A stretch of 64,000 bases of DNA from Streptomyces griseocarneus (lineage in GTDB: Bacteria > Actinomycetota > Actinomycetes > Streptomycetales > Streptomycetaceae): the NCBI RefSeq assembly GCF_014655595.1, contig NZ_BNBL01000008.1, positions 186,001 through 250,000 on the forward strand, in the 5' to 3' direction. A program made the position numbers and the translations under genes. Positions 17,585 through 26,619 of the stretch are shown here, in pieces (within the stretch, counting starts at the first letter, position 1; the number at the start of each line of letters is the position of its first letter). A model generated the notes under the pieces. That model was not told where the DNA came from and did not search any database. It saw only the letters and a program-made list of their open reading frames with translations.

Positions 17585-18416
17585 CGGCGACCCCGCCCAC
17601 CAGCAGCACCGCCGCGCACCAGCGCAGCGGGCTCACGGTCTCGCCCAGCAGCAGCGCGGCCGAGGTCATCCCGAACACCGGCACCAGCAGCGTGAAGGGG
17701 GCGACGGCCGAGGCGTCGTAGCCGCGCAGCAGGAAGTTCCACGCGCCGAAGCCGAGCACGGTGCTGACCCAGGCGACGAACAGCAGGGCGCCCACGCCGC
17801 TGAAGTCCAGGGAGCTCAGGGCCTCGGCGTCGGCCTCGGGGCCCTCGAAGACCAGGGACAGCGCAAGGAGCGGCAGCACCGGGACCGTGCTGATCCACAC
17901 GGTGAAGCGCAGTCCGTCGGCGGGCGAGGCCTTGCGGGTCAGGACGTTGGAGACGCCCCAGAAGGCCGCGGCGATCACGACCAGGGCGAACCCGAGGATC
18001 GGCCCGGAGGCGCTCTCGTCGACGGCCGCGACCACGATGCCCGACAGGGCCACCGCCATGCCCAGCAGCCGGACCCGCCCCGGGCGTTCGCCGAGGGCGA
18101 GCATCGCGAAGAGGGCCGTGAAGACCGCCTGGGCCTGCAGGACCAGCGAGGACAGCCCGGCCGGCATCCCGGCCCGCATCCCGACGAACAGCAGCCCGAA
18201 CTTTCCCACGCCGAGCGCCAGCCCCACGCCGATGATCCACCGCCACTTCACCGGCGGCCGCCCCACGAAGAAGACGGCCGGCAGCGCGGCGGCCAGGAAG
18301 CGCAGTCCGCAGAAGAGCAGCGGCGGGAAGTGGTCGAGGCCGACGTCGATGACAACGAAATTGACGCCCCACAGGGCCGCCACGGCGACGGCCAGGGCTA
18401 TGTGCGGTGGTCGCAT
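17442..18416 (-). CDS. EamA/DMT-family transporter
   Basis: A 324-residue inner-membrane protein with ten predicted transmembrane segments in two EamA repeats (HIALAVAVAALWGVNFV at the start, LGFALVVIAAAFWGVSNV opening the second), the drug/metabolite transporter fold. It would export a small metabolite or amino acid. The ATG at 18416 starts directly before TM1. It is divergent from a LysR gene, a common pairing in which the regulator controls the exporter. The C-terminal tail after VAVTSFAGRRR is Pro/Arg/Ser-rich and runs 143 bp into the converging isomerase gene, perhaps after loss of an earlier stop. Confidence 0.85.
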   Translation of the reverse strand: MRPPHIALAVAVAALWGVNFVVIDVGLDHFPPLLFCGLRFLAAALPAVFFVGRPPVKWRWIIGVGLALGVGKFGLLFVGMRAGMPAGLSSLVLQAQAVFTALFAMLALGERPGRVRLLGMAVALSGIVVAAVDESASGPILGFALVVIAAAFWGVSNVLTRKASPADGLRFTVWISTVPVLPLLALSLVFEGPEADAEALSSLDFSGVGALLFVAWVSTVLGFGAWNFLLRGYDASAVAPFTLLVPVFGMTSAALLLGETVSPLRWCAAVLLVGGVAVTSFAGRRRPAPADTPLPAPPAARSRPREGASASRTPSSASRPSPPG

Positions 18417-18511
18417 GCGACGAGCATCATGTGCACCCACCATGTAGCACCAGCGCGGGTTTCTTCATGATGGGATTCAGCAACGCTCAACAATGGGGGG
18501 AACGAGGGATC

Positions 18512-19417
18512 ATGCTGGATCTGTCCCGGCTGCGCGCCCTGCACGCCGTCTCCGTGCACGGTTCGGTCAGCGCGGCCGCCGTCGCGCTCGGCTACACGCC
18601 GTCCGCCGTGTCGCAGTCCATCACCAAGCTGGAACGGGAGACCCGCACCACCCTGCTGGAGCGCCGGGGACGCGGGGTGGTGCTGACCGACGCGGCCGTG
18701 CGCCTGGCGGAGACCACGCGGGAGCTGCTGGTCATGGTCGAACGCGCGGAGACGGACCTGGAGGAGCGGCGCGGGCTGCCCACGGGCCGGCTGGCCATCG
18801 GGGCGTTCGCGTCGGCCGCGCGCGGCCTGATGCCGGGCGTGCTGGCCGCGCTCGGCCGCGAACACCCCTCCCTGGACGCCCGCCTGGCCGAGGTCGACCC
18901 GCACGAGTCCGTCGGCCTGGTGGCGCAGGGCGTGCTCGACCTGGCCGTGACGTTCGAATGGGACATCGAGCCGCTCCCCGCGCCGGACGGCCTGGAGCGG
19001 GCGCGGATCGGCAACGACCTGTGCGACGTCCTGGTGCCCGAGGGCCATCCGCTGGACGGGCGGGGGCCCCTGCGCGAGACGGACCTGGCGCACCAGCGCT
19101 GGGTCTGCCAGCCGCCCGGCACGGTCTGCCACGACTGGCTGGTGCGCACCCTGCGCGCCGCGGGCAGCGAGCCGGACCTGGCCTACCAGGTCGCCGAGAA
19201 CCACACCCAGGTGGCGCTCGTCGCGGCCGGGCTGGGCATCGCCCTCGTGCCGCGCCTGGGCCGCGGTCCGCTGCCCCAGGGCGTACGGGCGGTGCCGCTC
19301 GAACCCACCCCCATCCGGCGGCTGTTCGCCTACTGGCGCGCGGGCGCGGCCCGCCGCCCGGCCATTCACGAGACCGTGCGGCTGCTGCGCGAGCAGTGGC
19401 CGGAACGCAGGTTCTGA
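18512..19417 (+). CDS. LysR-family transcriptional regulator
   Basis: A 301-residue regulator with an N-terminal winged HTH (LRALHAVSVHGSVSAAAVAL, then TPSAVSQSITKLE) and a C-terminal periplasmic-binding-like effector domain (GRLAIGAFASAARGLMPGVL...). The ATG at 18512 has a GAGGG ribosome site; the longer in-frame extension is not family-like. It is divergent from the EamA transporter across 95 bp, which suggests effector-dependent control of the exporter. The effector is unknown. Confidence 0.9.
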   Translation: MLDLSRLRALHAVSVHGSVSAAAVALGYTPSAVSQSITKLERETRTTLLERRGRGVVLTDAAVRLAETTRELLVMVERAETDLEERRGLPTGRLAIGAFASAARGLMPGVLAALGREHPSLDARLAEVDPHESVGLVAQGVLDLAVTFEWDIEPLPAPDGLERARIGNDLCDVLVPEGHPLDGRGPLRETDLAHQRWVCQPPGTVCHDWLVRTLRAAGSEPDLAYQVAENHTQVALVAAGLGIALVPRLGRGPLPQGVRAVPLEPTPIRRLFAYWRAGAARRPAIHETVRLLREQWPERRF

Positions 19418-19461
19418 CCGCAGGTTCCTACCGCCGTTTCCGACCGCCGGTTCCGGCCGGC

Positions 19462-19495
19462 CCGCGGGGTTTGACCACTCGATCAAATCCCGCGG
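19462..19495. promoter_or_regulatory. 34-bp inverted repeat upstream of the TetR gene
   Basis: CCGCGGG-G-TTTGA, an 8-bp centre, then TCAAA-T-CCCGCGG form an interrupted but otherwise perfect palindrome ending 41 bp before the TetR ATG. The AT-rich core suggests an operator for autorepression; the GC-rich outer arms could also fold as the terminator of the LysR gene. Confidence 0.6.
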
Positions 19496-19536
19496 AGCCC
19501 GAATCCGTATGATGAGCGTCTTCGAGGGGGCGGCAC

Positions 19537-20178
19537 ATGTCGGTGGAGACCAAGGAACGGCTGATCACCGCGGCGGGCACGGTCCTGCGCACCCAGGGGT
19601 ACGGCAAGGCCAGCGCGCGGACCATCGGCAAGGAGGCCGGCGTCAACTCGGCGCTGATCTTCTACCACTTCGGCGGTGTCGACGCCCTGCTGTTCGCCGC
19701 CCTGGACCGCTCCTCCGCCGAGCGCATGGAACAGCACACCGCCACGGTGGCGGGCGCCCGCACCCTGGAGGAACTCGCCGCGGCCGCCACGCGCGTGTAC
19801 CGCGACGACCTCGAGGGCGGCCACATCACGCTGCTGTCCGAGCTGGTCGCAGCCGCCGTCGCCAAGCCGGAGCTGCGCGAGGAGATCCGCGTGCGCGTCG
19901 AGCCGTGGATGGCGTTCATGGAGGAGACCCTGGAGCGGGTCATCGGAGGCACCCCGCTCGCCCGGCTGACGCCGCCCAGGGACCTGGCCAACGCGGCGGT
20001 CACGTTCTACCTCGGCGTGAACCTCTTCACCGTGCTGGACAGCGACCTCTCCCGCACCGAGTCGGTCTTCGCGATGGTCCGGCGGCTGGCCCCGCGCGCG
20101 AAGCTGCTGACCGTACGCCCGCCCGCGCGGTGGCGCAGGGCGCGCGGCTTCGGCAGGGCGCACCGCGCGGCCGGCTAG
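19537..20178 (+). CDS. TetR-family transcriptional regulator
   Basis: A 213-residue regulator with an N-terminal TetR HTH (KERLITAAGTVLRTQGYGKASARTIGKEAGVNSALIFYHF, residues 6-45) and an all-helical ligand domain. The C-terminus is basic (RARGFGRAHRAAG). The ATG has a GGGGGCGGC leader. No operon partner follows; the 34-bp palindrome upstream is likely its own operator. Target genes and ligand are unknown. Confidence 0.9.
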   Translation: MSVETKERLITAAGTVLRTQGYGKASARTIGKEAGVNSALIFYHFGGVDALLFAALDRSSAERMEQHTATVAGARTLEELAAAATRVYRDDLEGGHITLLSELVAAAVAKPELREEIRVRVEPWMAFMEETLERVIGGTPLARLTPPRDLANAAVTFYLGVNLFTVLDSDLSRTESVFAMVRRLAPRAKLLTVRPPARWRRARGFGRAHRAAG

Positions 20179-20509
20179 GGAACGCGATCCGGGCCGGTGA
20201 GGGTGCGCACCCCCGGCGGAACCGCTCCGGCGCGCGGCCCGTCCAAGGGGCGTGCTGCCGCCGGGTTCCGCAGAGCGGTGTCGGCTCCGCCGCTGGCCGC
20301 GTCGCCGACCCACCCTCTCCGCCGCCTGCGGACGGCAGCACGCCGCCGCCGGTGCACCCCCTCCGCCGCACCGGTGGCGGACCGCCCGGCCGCCGGGCGG
20401 CCCCGGCGAGGGGCGCGCGGTCACCCTCCGCGAAGCCTCCCGCACGCCTGGTGTGCGCCGGTGGCCGTCGGGTAACTCTGGACGCTCGTAGGGTGGGTTG
20501 GGGGAGACC
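20179..20509. other. Gene-free GC-rich stretch
   Basis: These 331 bp between the TetR and lipoprotein genes are GC-rich with several GCCGCCGG-type short repeats. I see no convincing coding frame, tRNA or strong hairpin. The last 60 bp (GTAACTCTGG... GGGTGGG) probably hold the lipoprotein promoter. Confidence 0.5.
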
Positions 20510-21139
20510 ATGCGCCATCGCGCGCTGCCGAAGGCGCTGTTCGCGCTCGCCGTGCTGTACGGCTCGTACGCGCTCACCGGCTGTCAGGCCGCCGGACGGA
20601 CCGGGGCGGAGATCGTCACGCAGGGCGGCGAGGGCGTCCAGGACGCGGCGTCCGGGCACATCGCCACGTTCCTGGGCCGCGGCGCGTGCACGGGCCGGGG
20701 ACGGCCCGCCTTCGCCGAGGTGGACTGCGGGAGCGAGCAGGCCGCGGCGAGCGTCCTCGCCCGCTACTACGGCCCGCGGACGGGCGGGCCGCGCTGCCCC
20801 GACACCACCGACTTCGTCCTGCACATCACGGCCGTCGACGCGGGGACCTCGGAGTCCCGGAGCGTGCCCGAGGGCTACGCCTGCATGCGCAACCTGCGCC
20901 CGCCGCACCCGGGCGACCCGGGCATGGGCGGCGGCCCGCTGACCGTGCCGGGCGACTGCGTCTACACCGAGCGGCACGGCGTGGTGAAGGAGGCCGCCTG
21001 CGACGGCTCCGGCCCGCACGCACCGGAGTTCCGGGTGGACCGCGCGGTGCACGCCCGTGAGGACTGTCCCCCGGCGACCGACCTGTACGTACAGGTCGGC
21101 GGCGGGGCTCCCGTGGGGTGCGCCCGCCGCCTCTCCTGA
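20510..21139 (+). CDS. Putative lipoprotein of unknown function
   Basis: A 209-residue exported protein. The signal peptide (MRHRALPKALFALAVLYGSY) ends in a lipobox LTGC with Cys25 as the lipidated residue. The mature part contains eight or more cysteines (for example in GACTGRGR, VDCGSEQ, PRCPDTT, YACMRN, GDCVYTE), suggesting disulfides on the cell surface. I recognise no domain; related LppU/SCO3897-type lipoproteins of streptomycetes look similar. The ATG at 20510 has a GGGGGAG ribosome site. It converges on the S37 peptidase gene 16 bp away. Confidence 0.75.
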   Translation: MRHRALPKALFALAVLYGSYALTGCQAAGRTGAEIVTQGGEGVQDAASGHIATFLGRGACTGRGRPAFAEVDCGSEQAAASVLARYYGPRTGGPRCPDTTDFVLHITAVDAGTSESRSVPEGYACMRNLRPPHPGDPGMGGGPLTVPGDCVYTERHGVVKEAACDGSGPHAPEFRVDRAVHAREDCPPATDLYVQVGGGAPVGCARRLS

Positions 21140-21155
21140 ATGTCGTGCCGCGGAG

Positions 21156-22589
21156 TTACGGACGCAGCATGGTGTTGCGCTCCACGTCCTTGCGGTCGAG
21201 CTTGGAGTTGAACGGTGCCAGCGGCTTGGCGTTGCGGTCGTCCTTCTGGACGGCGGCCGGTGCGACGCCCGCCCAGCGCAGGACCTCGGCCGTGGCCTTG
21301 GCCCGCTCGTCGGCGACCAGGTCGGCGATCTTGGTGCCGTGGTTGCCGCCCGGTGCGAAGAAGCGGTAGTCGTGCCGTGCCTCGGCGTTCCTGCCCAGGC
21401 GGAACGGTTCGGCGCTCCACGGGTCGTTCTGGCCGTAGACGAACAGCATCCGCTTGCTGTCCTCGCGGACCCAGCGGTCGACGTCGGCCATCGAGCCGTT
21501 GCGGAACTTCATCGGGATGTCACGCGGCACGTAGTTGCGCGGCGAGTAGATCCCGGGGTAGCGCAGCAGCCCCTTGAGGTGGGGCGACTTGAACGTCGGG
21601 GCGCCCAGCTCGGTGCCCGCCTGGTAGTAGTACGGGGTGTACTGCTCCAGGCCCTGGTCGGTGTAGGCCTCGAAGCCGGAGATCTCGTCGATGAACTTGT
21701 AGAGGTCGTCCGTGGACGCCTTGGTCGACGGGACGGTCTTGCAGTCGCTCTGCAGGTGGTACTGCCAGAACGCCCACACCAGGTCCAGGACGACGTTCTC
21801 GTAGGCCTTGTCGGCGCTGCCGACGACCTTGAACGTCTTGCCGTTGTCCTTGGCCCACTTCTGGTAGCGGCCGACGATCTCGTCGCGGCGCACCAGCGCC
21901 TCGCGCTGCACGGAGTTGAGCTGGGTGCGGCACGCCTGGTCGCCCACGCTCGCGAAGAAGCGGTCGTAGGCCGAGTCCTCGTTGTTGACCACGTCGTTGG
22001 GTGCGACGTAGGCGACGGTGCCGTTCATGTCGTTCGGGTAGAAGCGGCGGAAGTAGGTCGCCGTCATGCCGCCCTTGCTGCCGCCGGTGGCCAGCCAGTT
22101 CTTGTTGTAGACCGGCTTGAGCGCCTGGAAGAGGCGGTGCTGGTCGCTGGCGGCCTGCCAGATGTCCAGCTTCGACCAGTCGGCGGGCTTGGGCCGCGAC
22201 GGGGTGAAGTAGCGGTACTCCATCGACACCTGGTTGCCGTCGACGATCCGGGTCGGCTCGCTGCGGGACGGGTTGGTGTTGACGTTGTAGCCGGAGGTGA
22301 AGAAGACCGTGGGCCGGTCGGTGGCCTTGTGCAGCAGCGTGAAGCGCTGCTCGAACGTGCCCTTGGCCGGGTTCTTGTGGTCGATCGGCTGCTTGTAGTT
22401 CAGCACGAGGTAGCGGTAGCCCTCGTAGGGCTTCTCCTCGACGAAACTCATCCCCGGAATCTTCAGGATGCGTTCCTTTATGTCCGGCGCGGTGTCGGCG
22501 GCCGTCGCCGCGCCCGCTGCCGCGCTGCCGGCACCGACCGTCCCTATGGACATCGTCAGTGCCAGCAGTGCTCTGAGAGCCTTGCGCAT
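21156..22589 (-). CDS. Secreted S37-family tripeptidyl aminopeptidase
   Basis: A 477-residue secreted serine peptidase of MEROPS-type family S37 (PS-10 group). A signal peptide of about 31 residues ends at AATAA. The alpha/beta-hydrolase catalytic Ser171 is in ATGGSKGGMTA; candidate Asp389 is in YGQNDPWSAE and His417 in PGGNHGTK. Family members release tripeptides from protein N-termini outside the cell. A GGGGAGGG ribosome site precedes the ATG. It stands alone between a lipoprotein gene and an ABC exporter gene. Confidence 0.9.
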   Translation of the reverse strand: MRKALRALLALTMSIGTVGAGSAAAGAATAADTAPDIKERILKIPGMSFVEEKPYEGYRYLVLNYKQPIDHKNPAKGTFEQRFTLLHKATDRPTVFFTSGYNVNTNPSRSEPTRIVDGNQVSMEYRYFTPSRPKPADWSKLDIWQAASDQHRLFQALKPVYNKNWLATGGSKGGMTATYFRRFYPNDMNGTVAYVAPNDVVNNEDSAYDRFFASVGDQACRTQLNSVQREALVRRDEIVGRYQKWAKDNGKTFKVVGSADKAYENVVLDLVWAFWQYHLQSDCKTVPSTKASTDDLYKFIDEISGFEAYTDQGLEQYTPYYYQAGTELGAPTFKSPHLKGLLRYPGIYSPRNYVPRDIPMKFRNGSMADVDRWVREDSKRMLFVYGQNDPWSAEPFRLGRNAEARHDYRFFAPGGNHGTKIADLVADERAKATAEVLRWAGVAPAAVQKDDRNAKPLAPFNSKLDRKDVERNTMLRP

Positions 22590-22687
22590 GCGCCCTCCCC
22601 TGGGTTCGCAAAGGTCGCCGCGAACCTACCGGGGGCAACATCCGCCACGCCAGAGCCAGTCGGCGGAGATTTCGATCTTGCTGTCCG

Positions 22688-22722
22688 CGCGGACCGGTTC
22701 GACCGGTTCATCCCGGTCCGCG
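22688..22722 (-). terminator. Terminator hairpin after the ABC exporter
   Basis: CGCGGACCGG and CCGGTCCGCG form a perfect 10-bp stem around a 15-base loop, 26 bp after the ABC gene stop. The loop also carries a direct ACCGGTTC repeat. Confidence 0.65.
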
Positions 22723-22748
22723 CCCGGGGGGGGGCGGGGCCCCGGCCC

Positions 22749-25700
22749 TCAGGCCGGGACCACCTCACCGGTGAACGTCCGCCACAGCCGGGCGTAGGAG
22801 CCGTCCTTCGCCAGCAGCTGCGCGTGCGTGCCGTCCTCGACGACGCGGCCGCCGTCGAGGACCACGACGCGGTCCGCACGGGCCGCGGTGGTCAGCCGGT
22901 GGGCGACCACCAGGGTCGTGCGCCGCCCGGCCAGCCGGTCGGTGGCCTCGTTGACCAGCGCCTCGGTCGCCAGGTCCAGTGCGGCCGTGGCCTCGTCCAG
23001 CAGCAGGATGTCCGGGTCGACCAGCTCGGCCCGGGCCAGGGCGATCAACTGCCGCTGCCCGGCGGAGAGGTTGCGCCCGCGCTCGGTGACGGCGTGCAGA
23101 TAGCCGCCGTCCAGCGTGGCGATCATCTCGTGCGCGCCCACCGCGCGCGCGGCCGCCTCGACCTCCGCGTCGCTCGCGTCCGGACGCCCGTAGGCGATCG
23201 CGTCGCGCACGGTGCCGGGGAAGAGGTACGGCTCCTGGGGGACGACGCCGAGCCGGTGCCGGTAGGAGACCGGCTCCAGCTCGCGCAGGTCGCGGCCGTC
23301 GACGCGGACCGCCCCGGAGGTCGGGTCGTAGAACCGCGCGACCAGCTTGACCAGCGTGGACTTCCCGGCGCCGGTCTCACCGACGAACGCCACCGTCTGC
23401 CCGGCCGGCACGGTCAGCCGGATCCCGTCCAGCGCGGCCTCCCCGTCGCCGTCGGCGCCGCCGTACGAGAAGCGCACGTCGTCGAAGACGACCTCGCCGC
23501 TCAGCTCGCGCACCTCGAACGGCTCCGCCGCCACCGGTGTGGTCGTCGGCTCGCGCAGCAGCTCCTGCACCCGGCCGAGCGAGACCGTCGCCTGCTGGTA
23601 GCCGTCGAAGACCTGGGAGAGCTGCTGCACGGGCGCGAAGAACAGGTCGATGTAGAGCAGGTACGCCACCAGCGCGCCCGCCGTCAGCGTGCCGTCGTCG
23701 ACCCGGCCCGCGCCCACGATCAGCACCGCGGCCGCCGCGACGGACGACAGCAGCTGCACGAAGGGGAAGTACACCGAGATCAGCCACTGGCCGCGCACCC
23801 GCGCCTCGCGGTAGGCCTCGCTGCGCTCGGCGAACCGGCGGCCGCCCGCCGTCTCCCGGCGGAACGCCTGCACGATGCGCAGCCCGGCCACGCTCTCCTG
23901 CAGGTCGGCGTTGACCGAGCCGACGCGCTCGCGGGCCAGTTCGTACGCCTTGACGCTCTGCCGGCGGAAGAAGACCGTCCCGATGACGAGCGGCGGCAGG
24001 GTGGCGAAGACGACGAGGGCCAGCTGGACGTCGATGACCAGGAGGGCGACGAGTATGCCGAAGAAGGTGAGGACGGAGACGACCGCGGTGACCAGGCCGG
24101 TCTGCAGGAACGTCGACATGGCGTCGATGTCCGTCGTCATCCGCGTCATGATCTTGCCGGTGAGCTCGCGCTCGTAGTAGTCCAGTCCGAGCCGCTGCAG
24201 CTGGGCGAAGATCTTCACGCGCAGCGAGTACAGCACGCGCTCGCCCGTCCGCCCCGTCATCCGCGTCTCGCCGATCTGCGCCGCCCACTGGCAGAGCACC
24301 ACGAGCAGCGCGAGGGCGGAGGCCGCCCAGACCGCGCCGAGCGCCAGGCGCTGGACGCCCTGGTCGATGCCGTGCCGGATCAGGACGGGCAGCAGCAGGC
24401 CCGCCACGGCGTCGACGGCCACCAGCAGCAGGCTGACCACCAGGGGCCCCCGGAAGCCGCGCAGCAGCCGGCGCAGGCCGTAGGACTCCTCGGGCCGCGC
24501 GGCGAGCTCCTCGTCGATGCCGGGGGTGTCCGTGGCGGGCGGCAGCGCCTCCACCTTGGCGAGCAGCTCGGGCGTGGCGGGCATGTCCGCGGGCGCGCCG
24601 TGCGCGCCCGCCGCGTCGCCGGCGTCCTTGCGCACCCACAGATGGGGGGTGACGCCGTCGACGCCGGTACGGCCCGCGCCGGCCGTGCGCACCGGGGGCT
24701 CGGCGAGGCCCGTGGCCGACGCCTCGCCGCCGAAGGCGCCGGCGAGGACCGCGACGCCCGCCGGGTCCTTGGTCACCCCCGCGAGCTCCTCGGGGTCCGT
24801 CAGGAGCCGCCGGTAGACCGCGCAGCGCTCTTCCAGCTCCTCGGCCGTGCCCACGTCGACGAGGCGGCCGCCGTCCAGGACGGCGATGCGGTCGGCCAGG
24901 GCCAGGGTGGAGGCGCGGTGGGCGATCAGCAGGGTCGTGCGGCCCGCCATGACGCCGCGCAGCGCCTCGTGGATCTCGTGCTCCACGCGCGCGTCCACCG
25001 CGGAGGTCGCGTCGTCCAGGAGCAGCAGCCGGGGGTCGGTGAGGATCGCGCGGGCGAGCGCGATGCGCTGGCGCTGGCCGCCGGAGAGGGTCAGGCCCTG
25101 CTCGCCCACCTTCGTGTCGTAGCCGTCGGGCAGCGCCGAGACGAACCCGTCCGCCTGTGCGGCCCGCGCGGCCGCCCGGATCTGCTCGTCGGTCGCCTCC
25201 GGCCGGCCGTAGGCGATGTTGTCGCGGATGCTGTCGGAGAACAGGAAGCTGTCCTCCGGCACGAGCCCGATCGCGGCGCGCAGCGAGGGCAGGGTCAGGT
25301 CGCGCACGTCGTGGCCGCCGACGCGGACGGCGCCGGAGGTGACGTCGTAGAAGCGCGGCAGCAGCAGGGCCAGCGTCGACTTGCCGCTGCCGGAGGCGCC
25401 GACGACGGCCACGGTCTCGCCGGGCTCCACGCGCAGCGTGAGGCCGGCCACGACGGGCCGCTCGGGGTCGTAGCCGAAGGTCACGTCGTCGAACTCGACG
25501 GTGGCGGGGGCGTCGGCGGGCAGCTCGCGCGCCCCCACGCGCTCCTGCACCACCGGCTCGGTGTCGATGAGCTCGAGCACGCGCTCGACGCCCGCGCGGG
25601 CCTGCTGGCCCACGGTGAGGACCATGGTCAGCATCCGCACCGGGCCCACGAGCTGCGCGAGGTAGGTGGAGAAGGCGACGAAGGTGCCGAGGGTGACCTG

Positions 25701-26522
25701 TCCGCGCGTGGCCATCCAGCCGCCGAGCGCGAGCATGGCGACCTGGCCGAGCGCGGGCACGGCCTGCAGCGCGGGGGTGTAGCGGGAGTTGAGCCGGATC
25801 GTGCGCATCCGGCCGGCGAAGAGGCGCCCGCTGACCTCGCGCAGCTTCCCGGCCTCCTGGGCCTCCTGGCCGAAGCCCTTGACGACGCGTACGCCCGTGA
25901 CGGCGCCGTCCACGACGCCCGCCACGGCCGCCGCCTGACCCTGGGCGTACCAGGTGGCGGGGAAGACCTTGGTGCGGCTGCGCTGGGCGAGGAACCAGAT
26001 CGCGGGGGCCACGGCGAGGGCGACCACGGTCAGCAGCGGGGAGAGCACCGCCATCACGATCAGGGAGATGACGAAGAGGAGGATGTTGCCGATCATCATC
26101 GGCAGCATGAAGAGCAGGCTCTGGATGAGCTGCAGGTCGCTGGTGGCCCGGCCGACGACCTGGCCGGTGGAGAGCTCGTCCTGCCGCCTGCCGTCGAGGC
26201 GGGCGATCGCGGCGTACATCTCGGTCCGCATGTCGTGCTGGACGTCGAGGGCGAGCCTGCCGCCGTAGTAGCGGCGCACGTAGGTGAGGCCGTAGACGAC
26301 GACCGCGGCCACGATCAGCAGCGTGGCCCAGGGGGCGAGCGGGCGCTCGCCGGAGCCTATGACGTCGTCGATGATCATCTTGGGTATGAGCGGTACGAGC
26401 GCCATGACGGCCATGCCGGCGAGGGAGGAGCCCAGCGCGAGCAGCACCGCCCCGCGGTACCGCCAGCAGTACCCGGCGAGCCGCCTGGCCCACCCCTGAC
26501 CGGTCGCATCCGTCGCCGCCAC
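22749..26522 (-). CDS. Fused two-module ABC exporter (TMD-NBD-TMD-NBD)
   Basis: A 1257-residue full ABC exporter in one chain. Each half has six transmembrane helices and an ATPase domain: NBD1 with Walker A GASGSGKST and signature LSGGQRQR, NBD2 with GETGAGKST and LSAGQRQ. After Walker B, NBD1 has LLLLDDATSAVD, with Asp in place of the catalytic Glu, while NBD2 has LLLDEATAALD; this is the asymmetric pattern of heterodimeric exporters with one degenerate ATP site. A Gly/Ala-rich linker joins the halves. The GTG at 26522 is preferred over an ATG 42 bp upstream because of a GGGAGG ribosome site. Substrate unknown; related exporters are usually assigned to drugs or lipids. Confidence 0.9.
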   Translation of the reverse strand: MAATDATGQGWARRLAGYCWRYRGAVLLALGSSLAGMAVMALVPLIPKMIIDDVIGSGERPLAPWATLLIVAAVVVYGLTYVRRYYGGRLALDVQHDMRTEMYAAIARLDGRRQDELSTGQVVGRATSDLQLIQSLLFMLPMMIGNILLFVISLIVMAVLSPLLTVVALAVAPAIWFLAQRSRTKVFPATWYAQGQAAAVAGVVDGAVTGVRVVKGFGQEAQEAGKLREVSGRLFAGRMRTIRLNSRYTPALQAVPALGQVAMLALGGWMATRGQVTLGTFVAFSTYLAQLVGPVRMLTMVLTVGQQARAGVERVLELIDTEPVVQERVGARELPADAPATVEFDDVTFGYDPERPVVAGLTLRVEPGETVAVVGASGSGKSTLALLLPRFYDVTSGAVRVGGHDVRDLTLPSLRAAIGLVPEDSFLFSDSIRDNIAYGRPEATDEQIRAAARAAQADGFVSALPDGYDTKVGEQGLTLSGGQRQRIALARAILTDPRLLLLDDATSAVDARVEHEIHEALRGVMAGRTTLLIAHRASTLALADRIAVLDGGRLVDVGTAEELEERCAVYRRLLTDPEELAGVTKDPAGVAVLAGAFGGEASATGLAEPPVRTAGAGRTGVDGVTPHLWVRKDAGDAAGAHGAPADMPATPELLAKVEALPPATDTPGIDEELAARPEESYGLRRLLRGFRGPLVVSLLLVAVDAVAGLLLPVLIRHGIDQGVQRLALGAVWAASALALLVVLCQWAAQIGETRMTGRTGERVLYSLRVKIFAQLQRLGLDYYERELTGKIMTRMTTDIDAMSTFLQTGLVTAVVSVLTFFGILVALLVIDVQLALVVFATLPPLVIGTVFFRRQSVKAYELARERVGSVNADLQESVAGLRIVQAFRRETAGGRRFAERSEAYREARVRGQWLISVYFPFVQLLSSVAAAAVLIVGAGRVDDGTLTAGALVAYLLYIDLFFAPVQQLSQVFDGYQQATVSLGRVQELLREPTTTPVAAEPFEVRELSGEVVFDDVRFSYGGADGDGEAALDGIRLTVPAGQTVAFVGETGAGKSTLVKLVARFYDPTSGAVRVDGRDLRELEPVSYRHRLGVVPQEPYLFPGTVRDAIAYGRPDASDAEVEAAARAVGAHEMIATLDGGYLHAVTERGRNLSAGQRQLIALARAELVDPDILLLDEATAALDLATEALVNEATDRLAGRRTTLVVAHRLTTAARADRVVVLDGGRVVEDGTHAQLLAKDGSYARLWRTFTGEVVPA

Positions 26523-26619
26523 CCCAGACCTCCCGCTGTCCCTGTTCCCGACGGAAGGCCCCAACGCTCTGGGCTGCGGATTTCATCCCGCCGCAACAAA
26601 ACGGCCGGTCGGGTACGCG

